Source: Antedon bifida (taxonomy: Eukaryota > Echinodermata > Crinoidea > Comatulida > Antedonidae). Taken from it: a stretch of DNA of 64,000 nucleotides. Made by a program: the position numbers and the translations under genes. The notes beneath the pieces were generated by a model. The model worked only from the letters and a program-made list of their open reading frames with translations. It did not search any database and was not told where the DNA came from. Shown here one piece after another: positions 47,501 through 60,007 of this stretch; within the stretch, counting starts at the first letter, position 1, and every line of letters starts with the position of its first letter. Where the stretch lies: NCBI GenBank assembly GCA_963402885.1, contig OY727098.1, positions 27,194,417 through 27,258,416 of the forward strand, written 5' to 3'.

Positions 47501-50500
47501 TAAATTTACCAAGACATTTATTTCCCTCATATCCACCACTACATGTAGCAGCTCCACCTGAACATCCTATTTCGTTGCTACAATTTGAACTACAATGACA
47601 TTCTTGGATACATCCTGCACCATAGGTAATCCCTGTACATTCTGTTTAAACAGATAAAAACACTTAAATAAAACGTATATATTTGCTATGAAACTGTTCT
47701 ATAGAAGAGAAAATGATGCAATAATTGTAAAACAAAACAATGAGATCACAAAAGATAGAAATTCAATAATAACATAATAGTTTAGATTTAGTGGATATTA
47801 GTAATATTTCCAAATTTAAATTAAATTGGTTTCCATCTTACCCTTTTCTCAATTTTGTTTCTCAGTGTTAACTGTTCGTGGGAGACCAATGCGAAAACAA
47901 TTACATTTAGCCAACATATAAATTAAAAACTTACATTGCAGAGAGACAATAGTTTGAAACTGTCGTTTATGATTTACTTAAGCATAATATTAATAATTTA
48001 TTTATTTACAAACCTTCTTCGCATGTATCGCCATGGAAACCTGCAATACAATCGCATCCAACAGGATCTGGAGGACAGAACATGGTTCCTGCGCATGTTG
48101 ATCCTTCTCTATACGAGCACTTAATACCGCATAGTCGACCCCAATTATTGTTACCACATCCTAAAAAGTTTTGAAATGTTACATATGTTATATATGTCAT
48201 ATGTCATGTTACAACTGAATTTTAAGTTATACATATCTAGTGTTTAGTTCAGTAACCGAAAATGTTCATGGACAAATGAATAAGGATTTGATGTGCGTGA
48301 CCGCCCAGACAAAATTACGGAGCGCCGTCCGACACACTACCGTACCTATTCTGTCATACAAACCATAATTTGTTTTTAAAAACCATGATTTGTATTTTAC
48401 AAACCACAGTTTGTTGGTATTTTTATTATAGTACAAAGTAAACCAACGGCTTTTATAGTTGGGCATGTGCGGCTGTTAAGCTGACTATCTCAAAATTGAT
48501 TGCCTGGTGAGAGTAGATTTGCCCCAAGTCTGTAATTATCTTTTTTATGTTAGTACACCAGTCGAATTTTTTTAGTTTTTTGTCTGAAATACGAGTATTA
48601 TATTATATGTATGAAACATCATATGTGCCAAAATATTTATCTTTATAATTACGGGATCTATAGTGAGGGTTGTAGCCAAACACAGTAATAAACGACACGG
48701 GTTGAAATAAGCTATAACACTGGGGTAACAACCTACTCTTTCCAAAAGATGCACTGGGTTCGAGTTGGATGTGTACATTGTAGTACCTCTATATTTAAGT
48801 CTGTGGTCGAAGAGTGCCTTCAAAACTGAAGCAAATATTATTCATGTAGTTCCCAGTGCCTCTATATCCTAACCACTCGACCACTGGACTCGATTTGAAG
48901 TATATTAATATTTTACATGAACGAGATAACCGATAGGTCCACACTTTTGTTCAACCTGAGGTTATTTTGGTAGTTATTCCTATCAAGCAAGTCAGGTTAT
49001 TTTCAATTGTGTTTTGGGTTTATTATCTGAATGTAATACATGTTATTCCAAGAAAAAAGAAACGCCAACCGGACTTAGTTATCGTTAGGCGTACTAGCTT
49101 AGCTAGCAAGGTATGGTAGTACCATCACGGACCAAGTCATTAAAAATTGAGTATATATTAAGTTTTTTCTTCTTTTTTTTGTCATCATAGTCTGTTCCTT
49201 CCCCCCCCCCCCCCTCCCTCGCTATCACTTTAACCCGTTTTAAAATTAATATGGCAATGCTTTTATTCTACCTTGTGAACAAGTATCGTCTTTAAATCCT
49301 GCTGGACATATACATAACCCAGTCACGTGATCACATATTCCTCCGTTATAGCAAACTGGACAATTATTATCACAAGTTGATCCATATTTCCTTGTAGGGC
49401 AACCTTTTTTTTATTAAGATAGCAGAAAACATCATTAACGAAAGACTAGCATCAAATAATAAATTGATTTTTTTTTATTATTTTGAGTTTCGGGTAAAAA
49501 TTTATATTATGATTACTAAATAGTTACAATTAATAATGAATAATTAATTTTTTAGGCATATGCTTAACGATGAGTAAAAGGCAATAGATTGAATTGTGTT
49601 TACACAGAGTCGAACAAGTTATAGTAGTAAGGAAAGCAAAAACAAAATAATTGTTAACAACTAACCTCTGACAATCAATCTCATGATTGCATGTTTTCCG
49701 TTTCTGTCTTTGTAACATTCATATATTCCAGCATCACTTGTTCTGATATTATTAATAGTTAGTGCATCTTTACCATTGCCATGTGGTATATCAACGTTGT
49801 TTAATTTCCATTGCAATTCTGATGCACTGATTGTGGTACTGACTTGTAAAGTCACGTGATCACCAATACTAACGGTAATAGATCGTCGGTATGGAGTGAC
49901 GTCAGCTTTTAAAAAAAATGTCCTCTTTAGTATAAGTATAATGTAAATTATCTAATTATCAAATTGTTACAATTTAAATTTGATTGCTTTCCGGGAGCGT
50001 GTGTGTGTGTCTTGTATGTCTATTTGTGTTTTGTTCTTTGCTCTTATTGACACTTTGTGTACATATAATGTATGTACACAAAGTGTCAATAAGAGCAAAG
50101 TCTTAAATCTTCGACTCCACCGGGCTTGCATTTCTTTTTTAATATAAATGGTTTGCTTCCTTTTACCTGATTAATAATATTTGTTTTGATGAAATGAATA
50201 CTAGTTGTATTGTTATAATTGAAAAAGAAAGAAGAAAATAAATGATTAAACAAAAAAGAAAATTAATAATGTATATGATAGATGTTATGGAAAAAGTGTA
50301 CAATTGAAATATTCTACGTTACATAATCCTTTTTTAATATAAATGTATATAATTTCTCCCGTAAATATTAATAGGATGTTGCATTAAATGACATTAGTAA
50401 TGACATAGAAAACATTTCTTACGGGAATTAGATAGTTTGATAAGCTGTATTGAAAATTAGACGACTCACCATTTTTAGGCAAAATTATGAAGGGTATATG

Positions 50501-52722
50501 TTGAGATGTATTGTCCTTTGTAGCATTTGCAAAGAAAGCACCGACCTTTTGAGGGCCTGAACCATCATCGATATCGACAACCACGGCAGTACGTCCAGCT
50601 CTATCTGATAATAATATCATTGATCCTGTAGGGAACATTGTACCTGAAGGAACAAGCGTGCTTCTTTCTTCAGAACCAGAACCATCACCATCGACATTAT
50701 CATCATTCCCTGTTACAGGTCTTCCTTGTAGCCCAGTGCCTGTGTCGCTTTCTCTTCCAAGTGTTATATTTCGAGTTCTATCTGGTTCATCAGTGTAACC
50801 CCCAAATGTTGACACTGTGTAATCATCATCAATGTCAACTATTGGATTTGGGCACCAGATAGTAAGATCAAGAATTTCACCTGTTACGTACAATTATTGT
50901 GTTACTTTACTGAGAATAATTAACAAGATAAATAGTTCAATTTTGTAAACGAACTTTCTATTCTCATCGAATATGCAATTAACGTGCATTGTTACAGCAT
51001 AGCTGAGTAATTTAGAAACAAATTAGAAATAAATAATTATATATTTCATAAAATTGAAAGAAAATTAATAATCAAATATATAAAATGTAAAATTCATGCC
51101 AATAAACTGTTTCATATTTCCATTCATTTCGAAGTTTCATTGCTGAAGCGTTTAAGATGTTGGGAAATATGACAGACTAAAAACTTCACTATTTCTTAAT
51201 TTTATGGCAAACTGTTTGCAAAGAGATACAGATGCATTGCTAGTTGTGCTGTGATTTTTTTTTTGTGGAAGGCGGTACGCGTTAATAAAAAAAAAGCTAT
51301 TTCTAAACGTTGACAATGGAGGAATACAAAAAATAAAAGCTATTTCAATCTTTTTTTAAATTAAATTGAGAACAAATTAAAGAAGTAAAATTAATAAATA
51401 GTAATAATTCGTACCGTCTCCTGTTGTGCGTGACATTGCTGTAGGACTGTAAGTAAATGTGTTGCGCTCTTCTGGTGATACTTGTTTAACAACTTTTAAT
51501 CTGATTTCATAGCTGGTTCTTGGACTGAGATTGGTTATTACAAATTCAGAACTACTTCCGTCTACTGCACCAGCTGTTGTGAACTCTGAACTTGAGTCAA
51601 TAGGTGTTCTGTATTGCACGACGTACTCTTTAACTGGTCCGATACCGTAGTCGGTATTTTGATCCCAAGTAGTCCAGTTTAATGTAATTAAGTTATCCGT
51701 AATATTTGATATAGTCGGTGCATATGACAGAATTGGCAAAGCTTAAAAAATAATTACCTATTATTTACATAATCCAAGAAAACAGTAAAGGACTCTCACT
51801 CTCAAGTTATTACATTACAACAGATTGAATTTGATTGAATCATAAACGCTACCAAGATCGGTAACTTTTATATAGTTTTACCGAGTAGCATATTAAAATT
51901 AAAGTATATTTCAAAATAAAATATATCTTAAAATATCAGCAATATTTTGTTTGACTTTTTATCGTTGTATCTAGATAATGGATATTTTGTTTGATTGTTG
52001 TGTTTATATGCTAATCACATATTTCACTTGTTGCTTTATTTGTTTTAGTTTGTCCTGGTTGAAATCGTTCGGATATGCATGATTTAAATTATAGAAACAT
52101 TAGAAAACCAAAAATGCAATTTACCAACCTATCTGGCAATCGTTACCACCCCATCCATCTTCACAATCCCCACTATCGCAGTAACCCGTATCTTTATCAC
52201 ATGATGTTGACGTCGCACAATGACAACTATACTGACAAAATTCACCAAACTTTCCATAACGGCATGTCACGTGATCTGAAAAGAAAATACAAGCGCATTA
52301 TTTATATAAAATCTGAAAAAATTAATTTATTATAGGCCTATTGACATGTTATCCGTATCATTAGATGGAATATTATTATTATTAAAAAATATGCAAAATC
52401 AAACTAGTTGATAGTCATTTTAATTTTTCAAGAAACAGCAAAACAAATTGCTATTTTCTTCCCCAAGTAAAATTAATAAAATTTGCGTTTTTTGACGATC
52501 TTTATCGTGAAAAAATTATTAAAATATAAAACAACATCGCCATCGACCGGTCAGCACATCCGATGGAACACTCCCTTGTAGATGGTTAAATTCACTTTTA
52601 CTTTATTATGACGTCTTAACGAATGAAATGAACTTTTTGATAATCGAATACGTACCTGTTTTTACAGTATTAAACATAACAATGATGAACAAGCTCAAAC
52701 AAAAAAATGTATGTGGTGACAT
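35865..52722 (-). CDS. Gene C: Tie-like EGF/FN3/Ig receptor protein tyrosine phosphatase with atypical catalytic motifs
   Basis: Complete RPTP, read as 32 exons on the minus strand: 52656-52722, 52129-52275, 51415-51741, 50470-50880, 49666-49905, 49272-49403, 48014-48160, 47510-47641, 46168-46314, 45557-45862, 44825-45124, 44186-44467, 43822-44042, 43617-43692, 43012-43084, 42510-42574, 41974-42215, 41716-41803, 41376-41449, 40989-41025, 40712-40806, 40463-40585, 39618-39763, 39140-39275, 38739-38888, 38475-38574, 38089-38162, 37640-37777, 37271-37393, 36981-37138, 36454-36589, 35865-35939. Start MSPHTFFCLSLFIIVM gives a signal peptide. Order: EGF, FN3, Ig-like, Ig, EGF x4, FN3 x4, TM, D1, D2; stop at 35865-35867. 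All phases close. D1 has KNRF, WVD in place of WPD and HCSDGVGRTG in place of [10 protein letters not shown], so activity is doubtful or altered. Gene D is its close duplicate. There is no SRCR array, though an orphan SRCR fragment lies just upstream. Confidence 0.88.
35966..36064. repeat. Two-copy minisatellite, gene C last intron
   Basis: Two near-identical 46-base units containing cattagatataggtcatag and tcatgtcattacataaca. The gene D copy has a single unit near 54300, so the array arose after the C/D duplication. Confidence 0.8.
39890..40020. repeat. Dispersed intronic repeat shared by C and D
   Basis: Contains gtctacactagcaaacgtta then agtttgcaaac and later gccgagtcaacactaggaaa, two partly inverted halves. 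The same block occurs at 58140-58270 in gene D. It resembles a small MITE and predates the C/D duplication. Confidence 0.45.
41140..41335 (-). mobile_element. tRNA-derived SINE in gene C intron
   Basis: Read on the minus strand it has a B-box-like gattcgaatccaaatc, the body ggcaagacactttacttacg, then tttgcctctctccatccagg, and the shared 3' end caactttgcgctgattacta. The gene D counterpart is at 59395-59530, where the B-box region has been deleted. Confidence 0.65.
41974..42574 (-). other. Gene C juxtamembrane region, Pro/Lys/Ser-rich
   Basis: Exons 42510-42574 and 41974-42215. The second is 96 bases longer than in gene A and encodes a low-complexity stretch with repeated LKPGP/PKLTPIPSQKSV-type motifs before the conserved SVRLHDLQGYVRKRK wedge. 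The gene D copy (60182-60453) is a further 10 codons longer through an added TQKPMTKLTPTS-like segment. SH3-type binding is conceivable but unproven. Confidence 0.8.
43012..43084 (-). other. Gene C transmembrane exon
   Basis: Encodes VVLISGLVIVCLVILLVLVV followed by ILKR. The gene D copy (61391-61469) is two codons longer. Confidence 0.88.
43150..43565. repeat. Tandem repeat insertion with gaccgacc blocks, gene C only
   Basis: About three copies of a unit of roughly 85-110 bases (gtctgtacatcaaaacagtt, aagtacagaaaagcgataaa, then tetranucleotide gaccgacc runs), bounded by gtcgcgtg on the left and gtcgcgtccacgcgac on the right. The gene D intron has only about 25 bases at this point (near 61535-61560), so this is an insertion or expansion specific to C. 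Confidence 0.8.
43617..45862 (-). other. Gene C FN3 repeats (4)
   Basis: Repeats at 45557-45862, 44825-45124, 44186-44467 and the split pair 43822-44042 plus 43617-43692, matching gene A repeats at 1175, 2863, 5391 and 5830. The three other repeats of gene A are absent. The last repeat is followed by a Gly/Ser-rich linker (NSVGTSADNGGISVEYKTQ) into the TM. Confidence 0.86.
46845..47320 (-). mobile_element. LINE fragment: 3' end of a reverse transcriptase
   Basis: On the minus strand the sequence encodes LYNSVILPHLQYCNIIWAAD, then LQKRVVRII, SEPLFKKLNILNIYDLHNLQ, a middle section with HLSNTKRS, and after one frameshift YGPKLWNKLSIETT. This is the typical C-terminal end of CR1/L2-type (Jockey superfamily) reverse transcriptases, as I recall the family. 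It is broken by a frameshift and by 5' truncation and lies in the intron between two EGF exons of gene C. Flanking sequence to about 46560 may be its 3' UTR. Confidence 0.8.
48700..48900 (-). mobile_element. Possible tRNA-related SINE remnant
   Basis: On the minus strand, ccagtggtcgagtggttagg resembles a tRNA A box. A ggttcgagttgg B-box-like string on the plus strand at about 48758 is in the opposite orientation. The relation between the two is unclear. Confidence 0.3.
50036..50100. repeat. Perfect 30-bp hairpin
   Basis: ctttgctcttattgacactt and on (50036-50065) is an exact inverted copy of 50071-50100, with a 5-base loop (taatg). It is intronic in gene C, between the Ig-like and Ig exons. 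It could be a tiny fold-back element or a recent inverted duplication; a small-RNA precursor is possible but perfect pairing is not diagnostic. Confidence 0.85.
51415..52722 (-). other. Gene C signal peptide plus extra N-terminal EGF-FN3 pair
   Basis: Exon 52656-52722 is the signal peptide. Exon 52129-52275 is an EGF repeat (DHVTCRYGKFGEFCQYSCHC to GGNDCQIG) and 51415-51741 an FN3 repeat (ITLNWTTWDQNTDYGIG). This EGF is closer to gene A's second EGF than to gene C's own fourth EGF. The pair copies the EGF4-FN3a junction found later in the protein and is placed ahead of the Ig domains; gene B has SRCR domains there instead. Confidence 0.82.
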
Positions 52723-54183
52723 AATGCAACTTATAGGCCTAATTCCAAATTCAATGTAGCCGAATTTGTTTCGTCATTTGAAATGAACCTAATGAACTAC
52801 ATTATAAATGAAACACGGAAATGTAATGAGTTATTTACAATAATTAAACAGTCAACAGGAATTAATATTCTAAAATGACTGAAAAGTATCAATAGTAATA
52901 GGTTATTAATTAAGGAATACAAATATGATGAATAATATTCGTATAGTCAATAGTTTGTATATAACCTTCTATTAAAGACTAACAGTAGACATCTACGTTT
53001 CTCAACATTCATTTCTCGACATGGACAATGTATTTGTATATAGATCAAGTTTCAGATTGACAAAATAAAACTCGAAAAATTTCAAATCGTACTTTTCCAT
53101 GACTGCATGTGAAGCGATATATTTTCAAAAGGTAAACACAAAGACAACAAAAGAAACTAATAATTGGATATTATTATTATTATCCAAATAAATATTTTAT
53201 TGCTATTTGAGGGGAAAGTCATGTTCTCGGCATTAAATTGTATCAGTTATTAGGAAAGCAAATACATAAAAAATGTCAGCGTCATTAAGACGGAATAATG
53301 ACTGACTAATGAGTGACTGTAGTCATGGTTATTCAACATTCTGCTGTCACAATTAAGGATATTGCTCTCTGATCCAGAACACGCTACATTATCAAGCAGA
53401 ATGGTGAGGCTGAATTCCCTTCATATGCGGCATTTCCTGGAGCTCCAATAGCGTTTGTATACCCTAGCTGACGGAATACTACCGTCGCGTTAACAATTAA
53501 CAATTGTTTATGTTATAAAATAAGACATTTAATTTGCATAAAATGTTTAGTTTAATTTGATGATATGACATAATAATCGATGTTGCAATTACAGTTCAAA
53601 GCAAGCAAATCATTTTTTTCTATTATTGGATTTATTATTGGATTTATGATTGTTGATCCAATAACAAAAATATTACATACGTTACATATTATGGGAATGG
53701 GCTTTTTATGATTTTTGTGTATGCTTGCGTATGTAACAGACGATTTACCGACAACATATTTCTACCATATGCAAGCCAGAAGTCGGAATGAGATTTGAAA
53801 TACTAATATTAATAATTGTTTTCATTCGTTATTAAAGTTCTAGAAAATACATTCTTTTTATATTATAGTGTGAATATAGAAGAACTATTATATCTTCGGG
53901 ACCCAACAAACTTAGTGTTTTACTGTATACTACTGTTTTACTATAGATACTACTATCATCTAACAACACTATAACAACCATTTAACCTTGCTTGTAACAA
54001 TTACCAGTACTGAATTGTAAAAAGTACTGTATTGAATTTAGTAATTCAGTTTATTTCAATTTGATAGTAGTGTTGCTTTAAAACATTGAAATATTAATAT
54101 CTTTAAATATTGTTATTGATAGTCAATAATAGGCCTACAAACGGTATTATAAATTTTGATTTTTTCAAAATTCTAATTAGTTA
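52723..54183. other. Intergenic region between gene D 3' end and gene C 5' end
   Basis: Contains the gene C promoter (no clear core element recognised), an orphan SRCR fragment (53338-53490), a duplication edge near 53503 and the gene D 3' UTR with an AATAAA on the minus strand at 54050-54055. Confidence 0.6.
53338..53490 (-). pseudogene. Orphan broken SRCR exon fragment
   Basis: Closely matches the C-terminal half of the gene B SRCR exons (ctctgatccagaacacgcta and catcaagcag-like strings, gacggaatactaccgtcgcg). It has a one-base deletion in the atgggtgagg region, a further short deletion before the catatgcggc stretch, and no start or end of the domain. It lies upstream of gene C's signal exon, on the same strand as gene C. 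Confidence 0.85.
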
Positions 54184-57100
54184 TTATTGAAAGTTTCCAT
54201 AGGTTTCGAACGAATCAAGGTAGTACTGTGCCGTCTCGTAGGATGACTTGTATTGCTCCTGCAAAGTAAACGTAACATTAGATAAAGGCCATGTCATTAC
54301 ATAACATAACATTAGATATAGGTCATAGATCATGTCATTACAAATACATCGTTACCATCAATTGTATTACATTGCTTATTATTATATTTACAAAATTATC
54401 ATCAACTTGCATTGTCATTCTTTTCGTTGTCATCCATATTAAAATCCCATCATCATCACGGTAGTCATTTGTCATTGTTATCGTCACATGACTATTCCTT
54501 TTACAATCCCATGCCATATTAATGCCTGGTGTGGATACATAATTTACCATCAACATTAACAACACTCCCACGCTCCCACATTTACCATCACTGTTAATAA
54601 AAGTCTTCATTGATGTCATCACGATCGGAAATTTGTTTGTCATCATTCGTCATTAGTATTTAGTAATATTACCTTAGACTTTATCAAAGACGGACAAGTA
54701 CTTTTAATCCGTTTGACATTCTGAAAGACGTCAACGATGGCTTCTTCATTAATCATCTGAATGATCGAGTCTACTGCGCAGAAGTATCCACATCGACTCC
54801 TGCCATCTCTGTGGGTGAATGCAAAGAACATTTATCATAATATTTCAAACCATCAATGCAGTGCATGACTGATGACTGATTTAGCAACATCCCATTTCTA
54901 AATGCTTTTGCCGTATCGAAATAGGAAATTAAACAATATTGTACACAAAGGTCTTTAAATGCGCAAAGTCAACCAATTACACAATTATTTACTACATTAT
55001 TATATATTATTAACAGATATTCAAAATCTTGTATGCGCACTTGTTGATGGCGTTACTTATACTATAGTCAAATATTATTCGGCTCCATCCACATTAAGGT
55101 CCTAATTAAAAGATCTTTCAGTTGTTGAAGTAATTTGGCCCGCTATGTAATAATTATTTAATAGTTTATTTGTTTGTTTGGTTTTTTTTTATTATTCTTG
55201 TTTGACACTTACAAACAATGAACAGCAACGATGTTGTGTTGATTCATTCGTTTACACTTATCGACATCGGATCGTAGTTGCAAAAAAGATTCCACTGAAG
55301 TAGGCTTTCCTGAATTATTAGGCCAATCACAATATTGAAAATGATGTATTTCCCGACGCTTTTGTTTAATCTTGGGAAATAAAAATAATGTTAGCAAATA
55401 AAATTTAAAGCAACCAGGTGTAAGAAAATGTTTAACATTTACTTGGATAGTTAGATAATACTTAAACAGTAAATTCAATACGCATCCAATGGGTAGGCCT
55501 ACCTTTGATAAATGCAATGTTCGTTTTATGATACAACCATGGTGTTCGCTTGAAACAAGTTGAACAATAAAGGGGCCGACGATTGTTTTAACATTAAACT
55601 CTTGTGGAAAATAAGCACCGATCGTCTGAAGCAATAAATATACTAATTTATTCAAATTACAAAATATAAAAATAAATACAATAAATAATATTAAATTTAA
55701 TAAATATTATTATTCTGGGAAGAATGATAGTTGACATAAAACAACAAACATGATATAATTCCATATAGAAAGCAATGGTCTTGTGTTGATCTATCTATTG
55801 ATTTAGAAAATAACCTCATTTTTGCAATGCCTCTATAAAAACCTTTCTAAAAATACATGTTTATATTTATTACCTTATCATTGGTGTCTTCGTTGTTTAA
55901 CATTACAATGGTATGCAAATTATATTCATAAATCAATCTCCAAAAGTCCAACACTGTGTTTGGCATTGGTGCTTGCGTCACAACATACTTATTATCTTGT
56001 TGTCCGTAGCCCTATATGATATAACATGATAGACTCGTATCTGATCAATTATCTTACATTAAGACATATATTATATTGATACAGCAACAAGCCATAATGT
56101 TGGAACACTGCACTGTGTAGTGTTGGATACATGAATTGAAGATACAAAAAGTGCTTATTTATACATTTTCAGGACGTTGAAATATTATTTTTTCCGTGTA
56201 GAATGTTTACATTTACTCAAACATTTGTATTCAGTGGCCAATATACAACTAAAGTTCCAAATAAAAGTTTGTACTGAAATGCATTATATAAATAAAATAC
56301 ATTCTGTAGTCATTAAGTTGGGTCACTGAATGTCTCTCTTCCATTAAGATATACTTACTTTACAAAACGAAGCATTAATATATTCGTTACGATCCCCGTC
56401 TGTTGATAATAGAAAAGGTATCGCATTGTCCACTGAAATGTAAAATAAAACTGTACAATAATCTGCCCTCTTCACCACACATCCTCATTCCCAGCTTGTA
56501 AGGTTATGAATATTATCATTATTATTCGTAATCGTCATCATCATTGTCTTTTTTTTTATCAAAAAATATTTAGAATACTAATACAGGTGTAAGCTTATTA
56601 TCGACATCACCACCAAGAAATTGAATTACCATTTGTAGACATTTCTTTCTTTTTCAATCTGTTTTAATTTCAGAAATAATTCGGCAATCAGAAGAAATGT
56701 TAATCGATTTGAAATAAATATTGAATTGAATTTTATTGATACGTACACGGTACTATACGTGGAAATCTGTTCTTATTGACGTTTGCACACTTAGTACCTA
56801 TGCGAGTTGCATCAGGCGATGGAAGCGGTGACAGCGCATCCAGGACCTTTAATAAAAAAAACAATCGACATTTTTTTGGGAAACATTATTTCTTATTATT
56901 GTTGTTTTATAAATTAGATTTCTAATTTCAGTTTAATAGTAACCCTTAGTAATATATATTATCCGAATATTGTAATTGTTTGATATATTACTCACATTCT
57001 GCTGTTCTTGTAATCGTTTTCTTCCAAGTCGACTATTGGTTTCTTTCAATTGATTGAAAGAATTCATGAATGCCCCTGTTGGTATATGAGTCGGTTCACA

Positions 57101-60007
57101 AAATAAACTCTCCAAAATAGTCTCGTAAATAAACACATACTGTTCCTAAAATGAACAATTTAGGTTTTATTGTTAATTGTCTACAAACATAGACATAATA
57201 AACCTGTATAATATTCCAAAAAAGGCTAGTAACTGAAAAAAAACAATATACTACTCAAGCCATAGTCGTAAGAATCTAAATCATAAATGTAGAGATATAA
57301 AGGCAGTATGGTATACTTCTGTCGAAGAATATCGATTGATATAGTATTGTGGTTTGTATCGTTAGTTGTACAATTACAGTTGTTGAAATTGCCTTACCTG
57401 TGTTTGTACCATATTAAACCTGTTTTCTCTCATTTCTTTCACAAAGTTGTATACATCGATTTTATCCTTTTCTTCAGCCATGTCCAACATAGCATCAATG
57501 GTTATTACTATACCAGTCCGTCCAACGCCATCACTTATAATAAAAAAAAAATCAAATCATTTTACCAGTTAAGGTCACTCTTCCACATTAATATTCACTG
57601 CAATGCCTTTAATACTTTTAAATAATACTTTTAACAACGAACTATGACAATGATATGTAATTAGTTTGCCGACAAGTTTCTAAAAATGCATAATTTAAAC
57701 TGAAAGTCTGTTGCCGTGTGTTTTTTTTCTACAAAAACTGTCTTATTTTAAATTATTTGGAAATATTTCATGTGGTATTATTAGCATTCTGTAAGATAAT
57801 TATTAGAAAGATAGAAATTAGTGTATTTCCAATCTCTTTAAATGATATACAACTTAAAAATAAGTCTTGTCTTTACCTGCAATGAACTATCACTGGACCA
57901 AGAGATGTTTTTGCATCTTTCATTTCATAAATAAACTCAAGTAGAGGTGCTGGAGATGTAGGAAGATCTATGTCCACCCATGCGGTGAATTGGTAATGTC
58001 GCACAAATTTCTCTGCTTTGTTCTAATTTTGTTAATAATAACATTCAGTCATCTTTATGTATTACCTTCAATTCATTATTTAGTTGGTACTAATTCGTGT
58101 AATTTACAGTTAGATCAATATACCTACAGCAATATGCCGAATGGTAAGCCTGGTCTACACTAGCAAACGTTAAGTTTGCAAACACGACCCAACTCGAGGT
58201 TTGCGCAGATAAAAGTTTGACCAAGTTTCCTAGTAAAGCCGAGTCAACACTAGGAAACTTTAAACTGTGAGTTTGCTTGTTCACTCATATCTAATATACT
58301 ATTTTTGTCTATCTGTTATTAGCAAAACTGATTTTGACCAAATGTTCATACCATTTTGTCTTCAAAACCAGCCATCAAAAATTCACAATATTTAGTGCTC
58401 ATATAAACGTCAAGCCTATAACATCATTCAATAATTAAAAATACACACGCGCACTTCACTGTCCACACCACGATTCTGGGTCCATTTTAACTTGTCACTA
58501 CTGGTGGAGGTTGCAACTCTCTCATTTTCTCTTTCTGATTATGTGAACCATCGAAATAGTATCGACTATTATATGGGTTCTATTAGATTTCCGGATTGTA
58601 TGTATTATCATGTTACCGAAACACTCGAGTAGATGAGGTATGGCAATTCCATTTATTACATCCGAAACTGTTACCATAAGACACAAATAAAAAAAATAAA
58701 ATACTTACCATTTTCAATCTGAATGTCCTAATGGTGAAATTCCTATTTGCATTTTCGTTTACATTCTGAACAAAAATATCACCATATTTATTTGTTTCCC
58801 CTGCTTCAGGCCAGTACTGTATACATTTCATCTACATAAATATAAATAAACAATAAAACGCATAATAATAATTAGATGTTATACCTAAATAAACTCGTTA
58901 ATAAGAGCAATAGGTTGCTACTGTGAATAAAGGCAAGAGTGAACCATGTGATCTTACCTTATGTTTCTCCACTAGATTTGTAACCATAACAATGATATTG
59001 CTTTCTTGCCAAACCATTCTCCAAGTATCATTCACGCTTGCTTCATTTGGACCTGTATGTATTTAATGGCATCATTTAATATGTATAACATTTGGACCTG
59101 TATTTATTTAATGGCACCAAACATTTTTAAATGTATTTCAAATATGTATAATAGGATGATGTCTTAATTTAATTTCTATTAAAATCAGTCATTATTCTTG
59201 AAATGCTTGTTTATACATAATAATATTTTTAAAATACCTTGAGATGCAATGTACGCTTTAGGATTGTCTTTAAACTGTAAGATAAATTTAAAAATAAAAT
59301 CTTTATTTCATGAATAATCATGCTCAAAGGCGCTTATACATAACACATTATTACCCAAGTCATTTTTTGGATCAACACGTATGGAAACATAATCCCATAA
59401 TGCTGCTAGTAATCAGCGCAAATTTGTGTCTTTATCTAACCGGGTACCAATTTTATACACTGGGTGGGAAGAAGCAAACGTAATAAGTAAAGTGTCTTGC
59501 CTAAGGATACAAGCAATGCAGCAAGAGTTTGATTATCCAAACTTATTAATAACTTGTTAATATAATCAACTTTTTTAACCTTGATATATGAAGCGTTAAT
59601 ATAATCGGATTGACCATCATCAATGTCCTGAAGAATCACACGTGAGTGGTCATCTAGAAGAAAAAGAAAACCAAATGGTATTACTCAGTAATGGTATCAT
59701 ATTAGGAAGTTTAATATCGAAACGGGACACGTATTAGACGTATACTATAATATAAATATAAGAAAAGTTATTGAAATAACGTTTTATTATAAAATAATAA
59801 TGTTATATCTAATATGCAGACAATACTGTTTTGATTCGATCTTAATATATTCTTTTATCAAAATTCAAAATGTTACTTACTGAATTCATATTGTAAAAGT
59901 TATAGGTATGATAACTTACACGGTAAGATGTTTCTTAATCTATTCTTATTCGTGTTGTTACACTTATTTGCTTCGGTGCATGGATATAAAAGGTTGCATC
60001 CAATATC
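54184..60007 (-). other. Gene D tandem PTP domains
   Basis: D1 runs from exon 59920-60007 to 56996-57145, with WVD in 57877-58022 and SDGVGRTG in 57398-57533. D2 runs from 56747-56846 (KNRF, where gene C has KNRY) to 54184-54258. The D2 exon 54673-54808 is identical in translation to gene C's. Confidence 0.87.

Larger units (their letters stand above)
46168..50880 (-). other. Gene C Tie-like Ig/Ig/EGF4 block
   Basis: Exon 50470-50880 is the Ig-like domain (GEILDLTIWCPNP, LGRESDTGTGLQGR, VGAFFANATKD), 14 codons longer than in gene B because of an acidic Gly/Asp/Ser loop. Exon 49666-49905 is the Ig ending TSDAGIYECYKDRNGKHAIM then RLIVRG. EGF repeats are 49272-49403, 48014-48160 (CPPDPVGCDCIAGFHG), 47510-47641 and 46168-46314. 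All are phase 1-1. Confidence 0.8.

Noticed and set aside
49200..49216. Run of C residues
   Set aside because: Simple homopolymer; no function implied and prone to sequencing error.
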